Part shown: positions 13,002 through 26,375 of the stretch, piece after piece | Layout of the letters: each line of letters begins with the position of its first letter | Numbering within the stretch: position 1 is the first letter of the stretch | Program-made: the position numbers and the translations under genes | NCBI GenBank assembly: GCA_029532415.1 | Contig: JAQOTA010000068.1 | Location: forward strand, 372,001-436,000 | DNA length: 64,000 bases | Reading direction: 5' to 3' | DNA from: Marasmius tenuissimus | Taxonomy: Eukaryota > Basidiomycota > Agaricomycetes > Agaricales > Marasmiaceae | Notes under the pieces: generated by a model | Database searches by the model: none | What the model was told of the DNA's origin: nothing | What the model saw: the letters and a program-made list of their open reading frames with translations, nothing else

Positions 13002-15350
13002 ATGGTTGGCAACTTCTCCCATGCCCAAGACACGACTATCGGAGATCATGCCAGTTTCCAAAACGTGACGAGAGGTAGTATCATCAACAATCATTACCAA
13101 AACTCAGAGAGAGAGGACCGGATGATTGTGGTAAGTGTCAGGTTGCACCATTGTCAGTTGTGATACTCACTTTTTTTGCAGAACGGAAGGACTATAAGGA
13201 GAGTAATCGACAGCGACATCCATTTTCTGCGCCTTTCATCGTCTGAGATCCTCAATGTTGCTGTCAAGCCGGAGAAGGCATCAACTTCCTCGAAGTCGCA
13301 GGTCGTTAAATTGAAGAAGATGATACAAATTGCTGAGGTTTTTGGATCCCCGGGAAGACTCTATACAGCCACTACCCTTGAACCAGTCAATAGGGAGGAT
13401 CAAGAAATATGCGATGAGGTTGGCGCTGAGATTCGATAGCGTGAAATGATACTGATAATCATTCACAGATAGTGGGAGGCATCCTTCAGGAGGCAGTGTC
13501 CCATCGGTGAGTTGGCAGGGGCAAGCCGAGGGCCAAGGCATTTTCCTACCAGTCATTCTTACGGGATGTTGCAGGTCGGCACGACTTACTCAAGTATTTG
13601 CAGTGACCAAGTCGTTGGGCGCATTCACAATGTTATCGTACAAAGGTAGGTTTACAATTGGGAATCTTTGCTGGAGGTACTGAAAGGCAGCAGAACTCGC
13701 AAACGGAATGGAGGTCCTCAATCAGTATGAGTACAAGAATCGGATTGTATACTACTACTTGAATGAAATACATGTATGTTTCTTATCTGGGCTCCCTTCC
13801 CCGCTGAGTAGCTTCTGCAGATAAAAGCAATCCAATCTTTGCGCGACGACGAAGCACTGACATTTCCGGTGAGCTATCTATGCTTAGCACTGCCCTGACA
13901 TTAATGGCAAACAGGTGACGACTCGTTGGGCGGACTGGTCAGTCGACTTCAAAACATTGACTTGGTACTACAACCCCGCTTTCCTCTCCCTCAATCCACC
14001 GAGTGAAGACAGCCTCAAACCATTTCACGACCCCATCCTCCCACTTCTCCAAGACACCCCTCCACGACTTGATGCCACCGAAATCCTTGCCCACGTCGAG
14101 GAAACCTTTGGCGAGTTTCTGTACCTGATTGCATTACATGCAGGGTGGTGGGACATTGATGACCTGTCAAACTACGCCCAAAATGGCCTTCTGACATTTG
14201 GGGCAGTCGCCGATGACAACAGAACCGGAATACTTGCCCACTTTCCTTCCACTCCCCCGCCCGAGTCATTTTGCGAGAGTAGCAGCCACGGTGTCAAAGC
14301 CAGTTATTCCAGCTTGGGTATGTCCACCACTCCAGTCCATATCCCTCTTGCTGACTTGTTTAGTGCCTTGGCGAGTGGATCTCTCTTTCCGAGAGACTGG
14401 CAATGTCAAAGTGTCCCTTAAAATTGGCCTGCGCATTCCAAACAATGACCGAATCCAACTTTGTTCCGCCTATCTTGCCCAGTCCCTCCACTTCTGCGAG
14501 GACTGCAGTGATATGGAGCATGTTGGTAAGTGTTGCTTTGGATACCTTTGGTTGTCTCATCTGAGTTGTCTGCCTGTTCAGTTTTTATTGATCAAGTTGG
14601 AGTCTATCTCGAAGGTGTCTTCGTTGAAGACCCTACAATACATCCAGAACCCGCATACCTTTTTGTTCTGCCTCTACACACCAAGCTCATCAACGGCCTA
14701 CATTGTGTCCGGTATCCATTCCCTCAAAGCTTATTCTACTGGTCCAGTGACCCGCATGGAAGGAATAGAATTGCTGAGGAGGATTGGGAGAGATTGGGGA
14801 TCCCCAAGTTGAGTGTGCAGGGATTGATTGGGTCTTACTGGGATGTCATGGATTACCAAACTGTCCGAGAAGTACTTCACCGAAAGGGTTATGGCTTGGA
14901 TGGGAAGCAATATGCTTGTGATCATGGATATCCCGAGTTGATACTAGGTGAGTATTATTTTCTGTCTCCCAGGAATCAACACCAACAACGCTTTTACTCA
15001 GGTGATCCTCACGATACTGCCAGATTCCAAGATCTTGAACACTCTGAGTCGGACTCAGAACCTGAAACTCCTCCCTTGTCTTCACACCTTGCGAGTCTGT
15101 CTATCCCTCCAGTTGCAGAGACCCCTGTGGGATATGGCATGGAAATCAAATCTACGGCAACGCTACTAACAGAAACGGAAGGTCCGTCGACTCACTGGGC
15201 CAAGCCCGGATTTCTGAAGAAATGGTGTATGTACTATATTTCATCCATGCCTGTATGAGTTGAGGTTCTGATTGATACTCTCTAGATAATTGGGCGTCGG
15301 AAACGGTTGTCTGCACTGATGATTTGGGTTACTCCGTAGTCGCATGTTAG
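13002..15350 (+). CDS. Array gene copy 1, intact, family of unknown function
   Basis: Eleven exons by hand splicing: 13002-13130, 13182-13418, 13469-13506, 13575-13645, 13691-13773, 13821-13868, 13915-14317, 14364-14525, 14582-14947, 15002-15226, 15286-15350. They sum to 1827 nt (608 residues and TAG), with every junction in frame. Residues about 10-35 carry the motif 'TIGDHASFQNVTRG..INNH', as seen at the N-termini of many agaricomycete proteins (from memory). A basic segment with 'KMIQIAEVFGS' follows, then a Trp-rich block 'RWADWSVDFKT.TWYYNP', then 'VPWRVDLSF', and a C-terminal domain with 'EPAYLFVLPLH', 'FYWSSDPHGRN', 'EEDWERLGIPKL' and 'GYGLDGKQYA'. The tail is acidic and Ser/Pro-rich. 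There is no signal peptide or membrane segment. Catalytic function cannot be assigned. Relatives here: copies 0, 2, 3 and the diverged gene at 59595-62090. Confidence 0.8.
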
Positions 15351-15940
15351 TTGAACTTTCGGTATACCGTATCATTTTGAGTTCCCCTGTAACTTCTGGC
15401 CAATTTCCACGTTTACATGTAACTTTTCCCTCCCACATCCAGTTTGAATAAATCCTCCCAATGGTTCTCGTCATCCCCGAGTGAAAACACTCGTCATAGC
15501 TAACGACGCGCTGGGCCTATTGACCTGGAAGTTGATTCACAAATTTCACGCTGCTTCGAGAAATAACGCCTTAGTACTTACTCGCACAAGAGCCTGCGAT
15601 CATCGTACTTGGTCGAATTCAAGAACCGTAATCATTGGTATGAGAACGTGAACTCCGAGTGCGAGGTGAACGGTACATCCTCACCTTCATACACAATCCC
15701 TCGTGAGCCGCTGCACTACCTGTAACCCGCCTTGAATGTTCTATTCCCTATGAGAAACAACCCTGACCGACGAAGAGGCTGAATACACTCATTCTTGAAT
15801 CATTTCCTGTCCAATTCACCTCAAGGCCGGGTTCCTCATGGGTTCCAACCTCAACAGGAGTAAGAATTGTCCGAATCTTTGTGGTCAGCAGTGATAACAG
15901 ACAGGACCGGCTCATGACGGTCAAAACAAACGAACTCGCA
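15351..15940 (+). other. Array spacer directly after the copy 1 gene
   Basis: No gene seen. It is the counterpart of 281-880 and shares its nearly identical first 200 bases. It probably includes the 3' untranslated region of copy 1. Confidence 0.5.
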
Positions 15941-17650
15941 TCACGAGACCGACTGACCTGAGTCGCAGTTCGCGCCACAGCGCATTCGCTGTAAGTCTCC
16001 TTCCAAGGGAAAGCATCAGACCTGTAGACTAATGAGCTGTATGACGATATGTAGACCTAAGAACTCAGGGCAATATCCCATTGATTTGCTGTTTGAGTTG
16101 CAGGAATCGGGACTGAGGATGTCGAGCGAGCGAGAGTTTCAACCGGAGACTCAACCGACGGCAGATCCCGTCGTTTTACTTCTCGAGCAGTTATAATCGA
16201 TATAAAACCGGGCGATCCAGGCTTTATGCACTCCATATCATCATCTACGTGTACTTGTCGCAAGTAGTACAAATCGGAGGATTGTATCTAGCCTGGGAAT
16301 GGGCTCCATCGAGATTCATCAACAGACGGGTCAATGTCAGTGAGTATGTCTGAAAGGTAAGTAGGACCCCAGACCCTCGAGTTGCGAATATGGCGCCCGT
16401 GATCGAGTCATTCTAACGTCAAAAGACGTTATGAAGCCGATACGTCGTGTATCAGAACCACGAAGGTTGCACGAAGATATTCACATTACACTGACGAGAG
16501 GATCTATCCTTGTCAAGAGAGATGAACCTTGCGTCTCACCCTGATGAACTTAGGGTTCCGAGTCAACCTTGAGGATAGGAAACTTCCTGTCTCTGTTGGC
16601 TTTGGAGAATTTGGTATACAGAAGTTTCTTCAGTATGGCTATCATCGGAAGTGTATTATTCATTCATTCGAGACGAGTATGGAGCCTAATCACGCACCAT
16701 CACCTCGAATTCCAAGCTGTTTCCGACATTTATCAAGATAAAGTCGGCGTATAACGTGGACTCAAAGCTCGGACACCTTTCCTGGAGTCAGTCCGTGCCG
16801 ACTTTGGGCTTGAATTGCAGCAAAACCCGCTGTCGAAAACCTCGTCTGTGAGTCCGGCGCTACCGTTTGTTCGGTTATTATTCGTCCCTTCTCCATGCGT
16901 AGCGTCAGGGGCTCAGCTGTTGTCAGGTAACCAATGTTTCCAGTACCGAGGTCACTACAAAACAAAAGTGTCGGCTGGGTCTTCGAAATAATTTGGATTA
17001 CCACTTGTTTGGCAGATTCGTAGATTGGAGGCGAAGGTTCCTTGTTGAATGTTTCGGCGAGTCAAGAAATTTGACCCCGATGAAGACGAAGACAATATCA
17101 GCAGCAACCCGTGCAAGGCGGAAGCAGAGAATCTCCTATGTTTGAAGGAGGTGTTGATTACCGACATGCAGAAATGACGTTGATGGCCTTGGTCAAGAGA
17201 GGCAGATTGATAGCGTTGAAGCCAAGCTCGACTTTGAGACGTTGGGGGGTCCGGGGTGTAAGGTAGAATGTGAATGTACAAACGGGGCGAGCAGAGGATT
17301 GGAGCAAATAAATATACGGGCATCGAGTCGGCTTGACAGTTTTTCAAGCTTGTTGACGGACAGTTCGACCGCCAGATAATCTTGATACTGTTATTTGGCG
17401 GAATGTTGCTACTCGGTCACTCAAAACTGAGCCATGTCTTGAAGCCATGCATAACAATTGTCGTAGACGAGTTCATGAATAGGGTGATAGATTGTCGGGA
17501 GAATCGCACAGTGACACAGGATCTTGGATGAAGAGAAAGGAGTAGTCGTGGGTGGGCGGCGAAAGTTGGGTTTCTGAACACGGGCATTCGAAGACTGTCA
17601 GAATTAAAGAGAAAAACACTCAAGAAGACACTGAAGGAGAGTTGTGAAGA
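15940..17650 (+). pseudogene. Decayed gene block R1, unit 2
   Basis: Counterpart of 880-2600 but further decayed in front: the donor site kept in units 1 and 3 (GTGAGC after 'SILVES') reads ATGAAC here, near 16530. Readable islands include 'HLRVLVASSTNRRIVSSLGM' (about 16243-16302) and 'VNLEDRKLPVS' (16563-16595). The back part (17200-17410) is about 97% identical to unit 3. Confidence 0.4.
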
Positions 17651-17899
17651 CTGACCTCCGTGAAAGCCCCGTTTCGCCTTGTAAGTCCGAGTCAATCAAC
17701 GACCGCTTCGATGCAGGTGCCTAGTACACTAAATTTGACCAAAGTTTGAGTGAGATATGTGCAAGCTATAGGTTCACCATCTCGGGGGAAAGAAGTCTGT
17801 AGCCGCTGGTTGGGCTTATGAAGCTGGTATCGAGGTGTCGTTCTCGAATAAACTACAACGAAGACACAATCATGGGGTGTGTTGTGGTGGTCCGGGGCC

Positions 17900-20520
17900 C
17901 GGGTCGAGGTGTTTGGCGCCAACTTAGCGCCGGTACTCAGGCCTCAGGCCTCAGGGTCTGACCGAAACCATCACCACCAACATTCACGTCCTTCTCATTT
18001 CGTATCGCCGTACCTCTGGAAACCACACACACTCAGACATGACTCTATGGAGTTGGGACTCTTGGCCGCTGCTGCGTCAATTCTGCAACCAGACAAACTC
18101 AAGAGGGTGATGGCATTGTTTGGCTCTGCCCGTGAGTGTTTCTCCGCCCTCTGCAACTTGTGGGCCCTTTATTGAACTTATTAGCTTATAGGAACGGTCA
18201 TCACTCGATGCAAAAACTCGTTTCAGTTGCTAGTTGAGGGGATCTGACTTGAAGGGTGCGTGGTTTACTTTATGGTGCATGAACATCCGGCCTGATGTAT
18301 TTTCCCAAAGTTCCATTTTTCTGACGCCTCCCTGCCCTCTGAATATGCCAACGCTATCACCTTGGATTTAACCCACCTCTACGCAACGCACGCATTCACC
18401 CGCGCCTCGGTTCTCTTGTTTAACAAAGAAGCAGACCAAAGGAACACTCCTAAACAAAGAGTCGGTTTTCTCGCCAGATGGAACCAAAAATCGATTGCTT
18501 GGCACGAGCAGAGAGCAGAGAGTAGTCTGATAGCCTTCAGTAAATGTGGAGGTATGTTCCTTTTTCTTAGTTGTCCTCGTCGTCGCTATGAACATTCAGA
18601 CCGTCATTTTTCGGCTACGCCTTGACGTGTTCCTTCCTTTTTGACCGTCCAAGCTGACCTCTGCTCTATCAGTAGGTTATCTACGAAACATATCCGCACA
18701 TCTACCACGACCTAGCTTCATTCAATCGCTTGTTTACCAAGACTCGACGCGATATCCGGATTTTGTTAGAAAACTGACCCCGTTGTCGGCGGTCTGACAA
18801 CAATAGACGAGAAACCAACGTATCGGTCGCTGTCAGTTCTCCATTTGGCTCTTGCCTGCATCCTGGCTAGCCGTCTTTCTGCCTCTACGCCTATGGCAAC
18901 CATCGTAGACGCGTCACACAGCAACTCGACCGACACCTAACCCTCCCGTCCTATCATAATCGCCAACGAAAACCATAACAACCCCATGTCACCGCCATTC
19001 ATGCTCGTTTATCGCCTCACCCACCTCCCTTCTACCGACTAAGCTGACCGCGATTCCGCTTCAAATTCTGCCTTTGGCAGCTTCCATTCCTGGGGAGCTC
19101 TGGGCTTGCAACAGCGACGGTATATTCTCTGGAGGTTGAATAACCTCAGGGATAGTGGGGGACTCGACAGTTCTGGCTACTTTGGTCTCATTCTGAAGAT
19201 AGGCTTCAACCCCATACGAGCGAGGCTACAGTTCGGCAGGGTAGACGAAGGAGAATGACAGTAGTTGGCGTGCTGGTCGGCGAACCCACAGGTCGTGGTT
19301 GAGACCTGTTTACCCCACTGACTTGGTCATCCTAGCCCTCCCTCACGCTCATGAAAGCCCTCATCTTCCCGAATACTATTCGAAGCTTTCGACAGCCAAT
19401 CAGAAGTCTCTGCCTTCCTCCCACCGTTTCCTCATGCAACATTCCTACAGCCCTCCGCGCCATCACCACCCGCATATTCGAAGCGGGCGTCGATTTGAGG
19501 ACGGATGGGGCCAGAGGTTGGCGTAGGGCTACTGGGGGTGCAGATAAAACCTTCGACGTTGGGAAATCACGGTAGTAAAGGCGAAGGGAGGGCGAAACGG
19601 GTACTCTGCAGGGAAAATTGGAAAGTGGTCGGGGCAGGGGGAAGGGTCGGTGGAGCTGGGGGAGAGGACGATGCAGGGCCGACTGGTAGCGATCTCGGTG
19701 GATTCCTGCCTACTCGAGAGGAACAACCCCCGAACAGAAAGATTTCATGGCCCTTGTCGACTACCTTCCATCACCATGCCCATCATCCCGGATCGGCGTG
19801 CCTTCCAGATTCCAGATTGAGTGTCGCCAACCCTTTATCATGGTCGACTGGGCTTGGCGCTTGGACTGCCTCAACATCTCTCAAAGCCTCTGTCTTCCGT
19901 TTCCCTTCGGCGACGCGACGACTTCCTTTCTCCATACGGTGCACTTCGCCAGACCATTATCACTGCCACGACGTATACGTCGGCTCCCAGCCCCGAAACC
20001 ACGTATTGGTCTTCTCTTCGGACGCCGTACTGGATGCAAACCACCATGTTTGTCCTTTGTCCCTAACCAAAGTTCCCTCGCCACCATCGTCGATAACTCA
20101 TTTCGCTGGCTAGCGACTACGCCTTCTCCCTTCAATCGCCATTGATCCTTTCTTGCCCCCACAACACACAATCACGCTCCAGAACTGAAAACTACGCATA
20201 CTTCCCTCCACTACCAAGTTGGAAACTGGTGTAATGTTCCCCTCGGCTCCTCTCCAAGCACCATCATTCGCAGGACGGTGGCCTCTCGCTCCATCATCGA
20301 GCTTTACTCGAGCCGCTGGGAGTGTTGTAGGAGAGGTCGAGATATGGATCGACGGGTGTGGCACGGCGAGTCGAATTTGGCCAAAGACCTTGCGTCTGAG
20401 GTTCGGGTTCTCAGGCTGCAGAGTTTGCGCCCCAACGAGAAGATTCAGTTCGTCTCCGGAGTATTATGTCAGGACGGAGCGATATCATGCGGAGAAAGGT
20501 AGATTACACTTAGCTTGATG
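17900..20520 (+). pseudogene. Decayed gene block R2, unit 2
   Basis: The best-preserved front of the R2 family. A first exon reads 'MELGLLAAAASILQPDKLKR' from 18048 and ends at GTGAGT (18131). A later exon (18318-18550) reads 'EYANAITLDLTHLYATHAFT' through 'RVGFLARWNQKS' to 'ESSLIAFSKCGG' without a stop and is spliced at GTATGT. The next exon (from about 18675) reads 'VIYETYPHIYHDLASFNRLF' and then hits a TGA at 'RILLEN'. Another stop lies in the NGHHS exon. Islands downstream (19330-20100) are out of frame with one another. The family is not recognised. Confidence 0.5.
17912..17931. promoter_or_regulatory. E2F-like palindromic motif, R2 unit 2
   Basis: TTTGGCGCCAACTTAGCGCC, identical to the copy at 2843-2862 and placed about 115 bp before the first R2 exon of this unit. 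Confidence 0.4.
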
Positions 20521-21780
20521 TTCGTGCCGGGAATACTCTAACTTGTACCTTAGATACGTCTCGGGGCAGTATACTATTCGAACCAGCATAGAGCTGCCAA
20601 TTCGACGTGATATCCAATGCAATGACACGGACGGGGCATGGTCCGGATGAGTGAAGGTCAAGGGCCGGAAGGTGGACCGTTTAGGTTCACCCGCAAGGTA
20701 CGGCCAGGAAATCATATCAGTCATATAGATGAAACACTCACGGGCAGCCCAGCACATTCACTTTGAGCTGTTAGCCTTTGATATACATAAAGCTAATCAG
20801 CGCTGGTGTCATGGAGGTTGGATATTGAAGCTCGTTAACCTATCGTAGAGTCTAGCGAGCTGTATCCTCGAGCTGCAGCGAGGTCCATGGTCATACACCC
20901 ATCTCTAAGCCCTGGATCGGTTCGTTCAATCACGATCCGCCCTCCTTGATGCGCAGTAGTGGAAGGCTCGGGTATTTCAAATCGTTCGCGTTGCTGGATT
21001 GACTTCGAAGACAAAAGGTACCCCATTTCATGATGGTCCTTGGTGTTAATGACATCCAAGGAACAAAGAGCTAGGTAACACTGATCAGCAAGAATCTTGG
21101 CCTGAAAGCATTAGAGGCGGTCGCCGCAGCTCGTACCGTAGGACGGGAGTATTGAATGTTGTACATAGGCAAGGATGTGCTCAGAACCGTAGTCGATGAG
21201 ATAGACACGGAATTGCGAAGTTTGTGGCATGATTGAGTCTTGGTGTCGATTATTCTCGCTGCAGTACCCGGCCATTAAAGGCTACAGCGTGACTTTTTGT
21301 GTCTTGACCTTTGGGGAGATCCAATTCTGGAGCTCGAGCGCTTGAGGAGCCAGCAAGCCGACGTGAGAGCAAAATTGAAGATTCGATTTGTAGGGTTTTG
21401 AGGTGGTCAGAAGTCGGATCACCATGAACGGTTGCATGTAATAGAACGCTTGCGGTACAAGCGAAAAGGGTAAGACACAGATTTGGTTTTGCTGAAGGGA
21501 GAGAGACAGTCTTGCGTATAGTGATTAGTTGAAGCTTCCCGGACGTGGGGGTGCCGGTGAGTCCTTGAGTATTCGATAACTGGACGGGGCTGTTGGAAGT
21601 GTGTTGAGAGAACATCGAGAAGATTTTCTTTCAAGGATACACCTTCATTATCCGAGACCTGCCCTGTGGACTGACGAAAGACCGCACACGCATTAGGAAA
21701 AAAAAACGTGTGCGATATCTGTGATCTTGTTCGCCATGATCCACCTCTTGAAGCTGGTATCGAAGCCAGTAACATGGTAG
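20520..21780. other. Spacer between R2 and R3, unit 2
   Basis: I see no gene. Minus-strand frames (20835-21059, 21250-21615, 21419-21775) have no recognisable domain and overlap each other. About half the length of the unit 1 spacer. Confidence 0.4.
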
Positions 21781-24700
21781 TGCTTTTGAACGCAGACGAC
21801 GACGATCATGGTGGTCATGGTGTGGTCTAGACCGAGATGCTTGCGCTGGCTTAGCGCCCGTGCTCAACTGTTACTCTGACTAGAACCAACACGACCCACT
21901 CAACGTTTTCTCGTTTCGTATTGCCGTCTCTCCAGAATCGACCCAAGCACCAAGATGTTGTCTTGCAATACGGAGGCTCGCTCAGCGCCGCAGTTTCGCT
22001 ATCAGAGGGACTCGGAATGCCATCCAATCATTCGACTCTATTCGTGAGTGACATCAATTGGTGGACCCCTCATTCGAAATATTGGACTAATGAACTCAAT
22101 AGCTGACAATGGACAGCAACTGTCGAACCTTGGCCAAATAATCGCTGCTCTGCTAGAAGATTTAGCCTGAAGGTGCGTGTCTTGCTTTGTTGTGGTCGTG
22201 AACATCTGGCCTGATCATTTTTTCTTCCAACTCCAAGTTTATTCGACGCCTAATAATCTGCTCTTCGACCATGCCAGCACCTACAGAAGCCTCGGTTACC
22301 TCGTGTGCGACTGAAAAACGACCAAAAGGGCGACACTCCAAGAAAAACCCAAAATAACGGAGTGAAGGCTCGGCTGCTCGACAAGTGAAATGGGAATGGT
22401 AGAATCATCATCGTCGAATCCAATGGTATGTCTTATGTCCTTCTTTTTACGTTTCTTTGAACGTCAGATCTCTTTCACCTTCCCTCCGACGTGTTTTCTA
22501 GCCTCAAGTCCAAGCTGACATCGATTCACAGGCCATTTTTGAGGTCCATATCACAGCAATTTGTGCTTATCTACTACTCAATTCATCGGAACTGAATGCG
22601 GCATCCGAGTTTAGTTCAAGCAAGGACTTCTGGACAGTTCGTCCAGAGCAGAGAAGATCATATCGCTTCGTTCGTTACCAGCGATTCGCAGGGATTATCT
22701 CTCCCGAAACATCCACCTTTTGTTCTCCAGCCGAAGACTGTCATCGCAACCCCAGCAATCCAGCCGGCATCCAAGTCTTTGTCTCTGCCATTATCCCAAC
22801 AACACTGCCTCGACTGCGTTTCTCCACAGCCAGCCTCAGTGCATCTATGCCTATCTCACCCACCTCCCTTCTACCGCCCCAGCCGACGATTCTTCTGTCC
22901 TCATGGTGTTCCGCTTTTGAATCAGTTACGGCTTGCGTCCCCGGGGTCATCTATTGCTCAGGAAGACGAAGACCTGTCCCTTGACCCGATCCCGATAACG
23001 AGTCAGAGCTGCAGACGGGATAGCGGTCGGTGGCTGTCTCGCGGATGGTATCAAGCCAAGTGCCAGACTACTCGGGCTACTCTGATACGCGGGCCCTTCA
23101 TCACAAGCCCCCCCCCCACGCTCGCCCGTGAACATCATCTTGCCTCGAGAGCATTGACCGTTTTCGATTCAGCAGCCACTATTCCACACCTTCCTTCGAA
23201 TCGAACCCTTCGAGAGGTGTAGCTACATCGGGCAGTTTGGTAACAGATGCTGACCTGGATGCTGGCGGCGATTGTGGTGCACCCCGGCCTATATGGCCGT
23301 TCTCTACTTCTCTTCAGCCACCCTAGATTAGCACGATGGGTTCTCGAGGTGTACCGAGGTCACTAGGAGTGCTGAGGGAGACGATGAAGGTTCGGGTCGT
23401 CGAGTATCAAGGCAGTGAAAGATGGTAAATGGCAGAGGGAAGATTCGTCGCCGTCGTCGGTACGGAAGGAAATCTCGAAGGGTTGAGATCTTGACATCTA
23501 ATGTCTGTTATCCAAAACTCCCAGATGTTTGAGATGGCCGGCCCTCGGATCCACATACAAGACCCTCACATTATCGACCATTTCCACCACCGCTATCATT
23601 CCGACTCGAGTTCCCGGTTACTGTCCAACGCGAGCGGCACGACTCGAAGACAACCGGCCTACTGTAGTCGTCATTTGCAGAGGCACAGAACCTGCGTATC
23701 CCGAGCCAGAAGAGTTGGTCGATGCTGGATTATCAATACCACGCGGGTCAAGCGTCGAGGGCTCACAGAGGAACCGGCGCCCATGCATTCTTTCAAAACC
23801 TCTCGACTACGCTTCTCTCCGTCTCCCTTCATTATCACCACCGGTCCTTCTCCTCATGCGGCCTTCCGCTCGACCGCTATTATCACTACGACGATACCTC
23901 GACGTAATGCCTCGTTACCCTCTTTGGACGTGCTGGATAGCATACATCCTGCTTTTCTCGAGATTACCTATCCAACACACGCTTTGCCGCCTCGGAGGGA
24001 CAGCAGTCTCGCACAACGGTGCCACGTCGGGTAAGCGATGCGGTGGTGACCTGCTCAACTAACGTCCCGGGACGGATAGAAACAGTTCTGCCCGAAGTTA
24101 GCCAGGTGGCTCCCTCGGCTTGCTCTCTTCATAACCAGGCTTTTGACGACCCTACCGCAAGTTTTGCGTGAGGGGCGTTGGCACGGATACGGGAATCTTT
24201 CACCCTAGCTCGTTCTGGACTCAATGTCTCTCATTTTGTACCAAAGGACGCGCCACCCTTGTCTCTACGGTCACCTCGAACACCCATTTCCCTGCTGTCG
24301 TGTCTTTCCAAGGACTCGTCGCGTCACCGAGGGTTCAAAGACGAGGCAAATGGATAGTCTGTTGGCCAAATTTATCCTGGTCGGGCACACTTCATGACCG
24401 AGAGCGGAGGAATTGGGGTAGATAGAAATGACGGTGGTGAATATCTTTCGGTGTCAGAAACAAGGATGGCAGGCACAAGTTGGATTACGCAGAGGGAAAT
24501 TACTGGCGGATTGGGATCAGCTATTTCATGGTAGCTGGTGAGTGGTCGTGCAATCCGATCCAATGCATGTTGCTCACATTCTTTACTACTCTAGTTGACA
24601 ATAAATCTCAAGGGGTCGCTGTCGTTATTACGGGTATCAAACAGACAATTGGAGACCGGTCTTCGACGGGCATCTAGTTCGTGGAGATGCAGTGGTGAAA

Positions 24701-24925
24701 GAACTGAACCTACAGGTATAAGAAATTTTGATCTCCCTCATCAGACCGGCGCTGACAGTGCCTTCTCTAGGATCAACAGGTCGATGGCGGCGGCACTTGA
24801 GCCATGACAGTGTCGTAGACGTTCGAAGTACGGCACACCGTTCAAGGTCACCGGATGGGTTGATAGCGGCATGGATTAGTACCTTAGCGAGGCGCCCGGC
24901 TATCTTCGCCCACTGAGAGTTTTAG
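21780..24925 (+). pseudogene. Decayed gene block R3, unit 2
   Basis: Counterpart of 8080-11340. The palindrome has degenerated here (21841-21858, only the TTAGCGCC half is kept). Readable islands include 'ARLEDNRPTVVVICRGTEPA' (from about 23630) followed by 'YPEPEELVDAGLSIPRGSS', and 'HLVRGDAVVKELNLQ' before a GTATAAG donor (24670-24715). A TAG interrupts the reading frame of the latter on its upstream side. The exon starting after 24779 (VDGGGT) ends at once in TGA. A run of nine C residues lies at 23110-23118. Confidence 0.45.
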
Positions 24926-25149
24926 TTTCCCGCCAAGTAGGTAGGTAGGTTTTACGTTCGCTTACTAGACCAAGACCAGTCTGTTTGGCATGCCTTCACT
25001 TTACTTACACACGTTCAGATCGTACCTGTACTTGGTCCTGATCGATATTCATATCTAATAGATCGTGAATTAGGCTGAAGCGCTCAGGGCTGAGGGCTCG
25101 TTCCTGCCTACTCGACACGAGCTGAAGCAGTCTGCTTCGATCCAACTCC

Positions 25150-25960
25150 GAATCCCGATGAGTGAATCATCCGGGCCGCTCTGAATGTTGGGTGTTTCGT
25201 TTCAGCCTCTACCACGTCGCCTACGATTCGTCTTTCACCGCGTTTTCTCGCTGAACCCTTCAAAACCGATGAACAAAATCGATCGAGACCGATTTGAGGC
25301 ATGCGGGTCAACTAGGGGCTGGTTGTTCCTGATTCCAACGCTCCAAGACTTAAGGACTCGGGCCCAGAAGTCGAAGTGACGAAACCAGGGACTTACAAGT
25401 GGACATTGAGGGCCTCAACCGGGTCTCGGGTATGTACTTGTAATTTCCGCGGTATAAAAACACTCAGTGCAGTTGCAAGTGAAGCGAATTCTCAGTTTTT
25501 TTTTTAGTTCTGGAACGCTCGTATACCCCATATCCGTCAGTTCGATCCCTCTGATATTAGGAGACTTTCCGAGACATGACCAGTGCACAGCGATCTGTCT
25601 GGCGACTTGGGGGGCTGAATTGAGTCATCAAAACCCGCCATTACGATGAAGAGTGATCACGGGCGATTCAAAGTACTCTCGGGCTGAGAGGGCGACGGAA
25701 GATAGCTGCGGCGGGGTGGCAGAAATCGAGGTGCGGGATCTGGATTGTGGCGGGAGGAATGACGTGGAGCAACTCGTTTTACTCGTGTTCGAATCGAAAT
25801 CGAACGATTCACACGATTCACATTCTTTCCAGACCTTGCTGTGGGCGAAGCTCATCTACACGATCTCGTTGTTGCAACTCTGGCTTCAAACATGGTACGC
25901 GATCCCAACCTCGTCCATCGATCACGCCGGGTGGCCCAATGGAACGTGAACCGTCCGGCA
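25150..25960 (+). pseudogene. Decayed gene block R4, unit 2
   Basis: The island at 25653-25860 encodes 'DSCGGVAEIEVRDLDCGGRN' followed by 'LVLLVFES', aligned with 35393-35560, but loses the frame before the C-terminus. A T-run (about 10 T) lies near 25497. Unrecognised family. Confidence 0.4.
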
Positions 25961-26375
25961 TTACGATCATGCTCACACGGTGTGAAAGGAAGTGATACCT
26001 CATGTGCAGGATAGGGTGGAGTCTCGGAGTTGAGCTTTTCTCGTCTATTCCCTGGACGGAGCCGATTATGGTCTGACAGGATTGCGACTACTCGAGCGCA
26101 AGTCTTCATAGTGGGTGGGTTAGGTTCTCTGTGATAAGTCGTGGATGCCGTCAGACTGCTCTGTATTTCTGCTCAATTGACCTATTACACGCCCCATGAT
26201 GGCAGCGTTGTTCGTGCTGCTCTCTTCTACGTTTGAGATCAAGAATGGACTGACCACGGGATCAAAGATGTATGATCATCTGCGTAACGGTAAGCCTGCG
26301 GAAGCGCTCATGAGAGACAGTGCAGAGCAGATACGACCTCGTGCTGAACATGAGGTACCTGTGAGGCTTGGCGTG

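Larger units (their letters stand above)
281..15350 (+). repeat. Tandem segmental repeat, unit 1 (~15.1 kb)
   Basis: First complete unit of the array, bounded here by the stop codons of successive array genes. It contains decayed block R1, decayed R2, a long spacer (about 5700-8080), decayed R3, decayed R4, a promoter and array gene copy 1. Its first about 480 bases match unit 2 almost perfectly, then identity falls away. Unit borders are arbitrary, since tandem units have no unique start. The order of blocks is the same in unit 2. Confidence 0.85.

Noticed and set aside
24935..24955. Short GTAG tandem repeat (GTAGGTAGGTAGGT)
   Set aside because: Only three to four copies; a minor microsatellite also partly present in unit 3, without further meaning.
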